In this document: one piece after another, positions 54,544 through 55,078 of the stretch
Position numbering within the stretch: the stretch's first letter is position 1
Layout: the number at the start of each line of letters is the position of its first letter
DNA from: Candidatus Gastranaerophilales bacterium
GTDB taxonomy: Bacteria > Cyanobacteriota > Vampirovibrionia > Gastranaerophilales > Gastranaerophilaceae
NCBI GenBank assembly: GCA_944326015.1
Contig: CALVCJ010000002.1
Span: 1 to 55,078, forward strand
Length of the DNA: 55,078 bases
Reading direction: 5' to 3'
The notes under the pieces: generated by a model
Told to the model about the DNA's origin: nothing
The model's database searches: none
Seen by the model: the letters and a program-made list of their open reading frames with translations, nothing else
Translations under genes and position numbers: made by a program

Positions 54544-55078
54544 TTTTTATGCTATATTTTATTAAAATATTTATTAAATCCTGAGGAAGCTTAGAAATAA
54601 ACTCCGCGAATTTTGCGTCAACGCCGACTGTATAAGAAGCTTTAGGGTTTTGCATAGCATCAACTTTCACAATTAAATCAACAACATTGTTAACATTTAA
54701 TCCTTTCCTGGCATTTTTGTGTGCATTTGCAATCATGTACTCCATTTCCTTATCATAACCAGCGCAATTGTTAATTGAATCTTTATTTAATTCAATCGAC
54801 TTTTCCCAAAGAGGAGTAGCAATTACACCAGGTTTAACAGAAATTACTTTCAAACCGCTCTCAATAGACATAGCATTAAATAATATATCCAGAGCTCTTT
54901 TAGATGCACAATACGGCGCCACAAAAGGGAAAATACCAAAACTTGACATTGAGCTTATATTAATAACTTTACCATCATTCAGCAAAGGTAAAAGCCTCTG
55001 CGTAAAATCAAGATGTGAAAAAGTATTAACCTCAAACTGTTTTCTTACACTGTCAACAGGAATTTTCTCCATCACACC
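54521..55078 (-). CDS. Short-chain dehydrogenase/reductase, C-terminal part (cut by window edge)
   Basis: The visible 185 residues are the C-terminal two thirds of a classical short-chain dehydrogenase. They include the catalytic Ser in INISSMSSFG and the Tyr-x-x-x-Lys in YCASKRALDILF, and the segment VISVKPGVIATPLWEKS after the active site. The NAD(P)-binding N-terminus lies beyond the window. The frame runs on past 55078. The substrate cannot be named. Confidence 0.82.
   Translation of the reverse strand, partial: GVMEKIPVDSVRKQFEVNTFSHLDFTQRLLPLLNDGKVINISSMSSFGIFPFVAPYCASKRALDILFNAMSIESGLKVISVKPGVIATPLWEKSIELNKDSINNCAGYDKEMEYMIANAHKNARKGLNVNNVVDLIVKVDAMQNPKASYTVGVDAKFAEFISKLPQDLINILIKYSIKTKISSVK

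Overview
The window is an AT-rich stretch of a Gram-negative-type bacterial chromosome. The likely source is an uncultured gut member of the Vampirovibrionia/Melainabacteria (Gastranaerophilales), the non-photosynthetic sister group of Cyanobacteria. This assignment is an inference from overall gene style: several prepilin-like proteins with a very conserved FTLAEVLITLGIIG N-terminus, an AsmA-like outer-membrane lipid protein, a filamentous-haemagglutinin-type adhesin, part of a flagellar-type export core, and coiled-coil proteins I cannot assign to families. No rRNA, tRNA or CRISPR array was seen.

Layout. 1-2.1 kb: start of tuf with its own promoter, then rimP-nusA, all on the minus strand. 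2.2-3.8 kb: a coiled-coil protein. 4.3-9.2 kb: cobO, recF, a small gene plus pilT, and lysS. 9.3-12.6 kb: a prepilin-like gene and a compact bioF-bioG-bioC operon that supplies pimeloyl-ACP and KAPA for biotin. 12.7-18.3 kb: unknown small genes, a structured non-coding stretch, aroQ, a histidine-kinase-like protein without its phosphoacceptor His, a sugar-type ABC ATPase and rubrerythrin. 18.3-22.8 kb: a 1483-residue AsmA-like protein. 22.8-31.3 kb: two prepilin-like genes interrupted at poly-G tracts, flanking yidD and a fliE-fliF-(fliG-like)-fliH-flhA block. 31.3-34.2 kb: dCMP deaminase, a glycosyltransferase-like gene and an unusual purH. 34.3-38 kb: unknown small and coiled-coil proteins, two of which share N- and C-terminal motifs. 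38-44.2 kb: rpsA, valS, a third poly-G prepilin gene and fabI. 44.4-50.5 kb: a translocator-like coiled-coil/hydrophobic protein and a 1413-residue adhesin with an Asp-Ser/Thr/Asn repeat stalk and a C-terminal PilZ domain. 50.7-55.1 kb: a Wzx-like flippase, rimO, another prepilin-like gene, a small HTH-like gene and a truncated short-chain dehydrogenase.

The strongest unusual signal is a set of three prepilin-like genes (22.8, 30.6 and 42.2 kb). Each has an ATG followed by 8-11 codons and then a run of 10 or 11 G. In all three, exactly one extra G would join the ATG to the conserved prepilin frame. In two of them the bridge from the G run to the prepilin motif is about 100-150 codons built from short palindromic repeats, yet it has no stop codon in the prepilin frame. 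This looks like a phase-variable or slippage-gated pilin system whose leaders were assembled from repeat modules; systematic homopolymer under-calling must be excluded first. The second strong signal is the secreted-type adhesin that ends in a PilZ domain with both c-di-GMP-binding motifs intact.

Most surface functions here (pilin-like proteins, PilT, the adhesin, the flippase, the AsmA-like protein, the flagellar-type export parts) concern the cell envelope and attachment. The remaining genes are ordinary housekeeping: translation, DNA repair, biotin, fatty acid, purine and shikimate metabolism.
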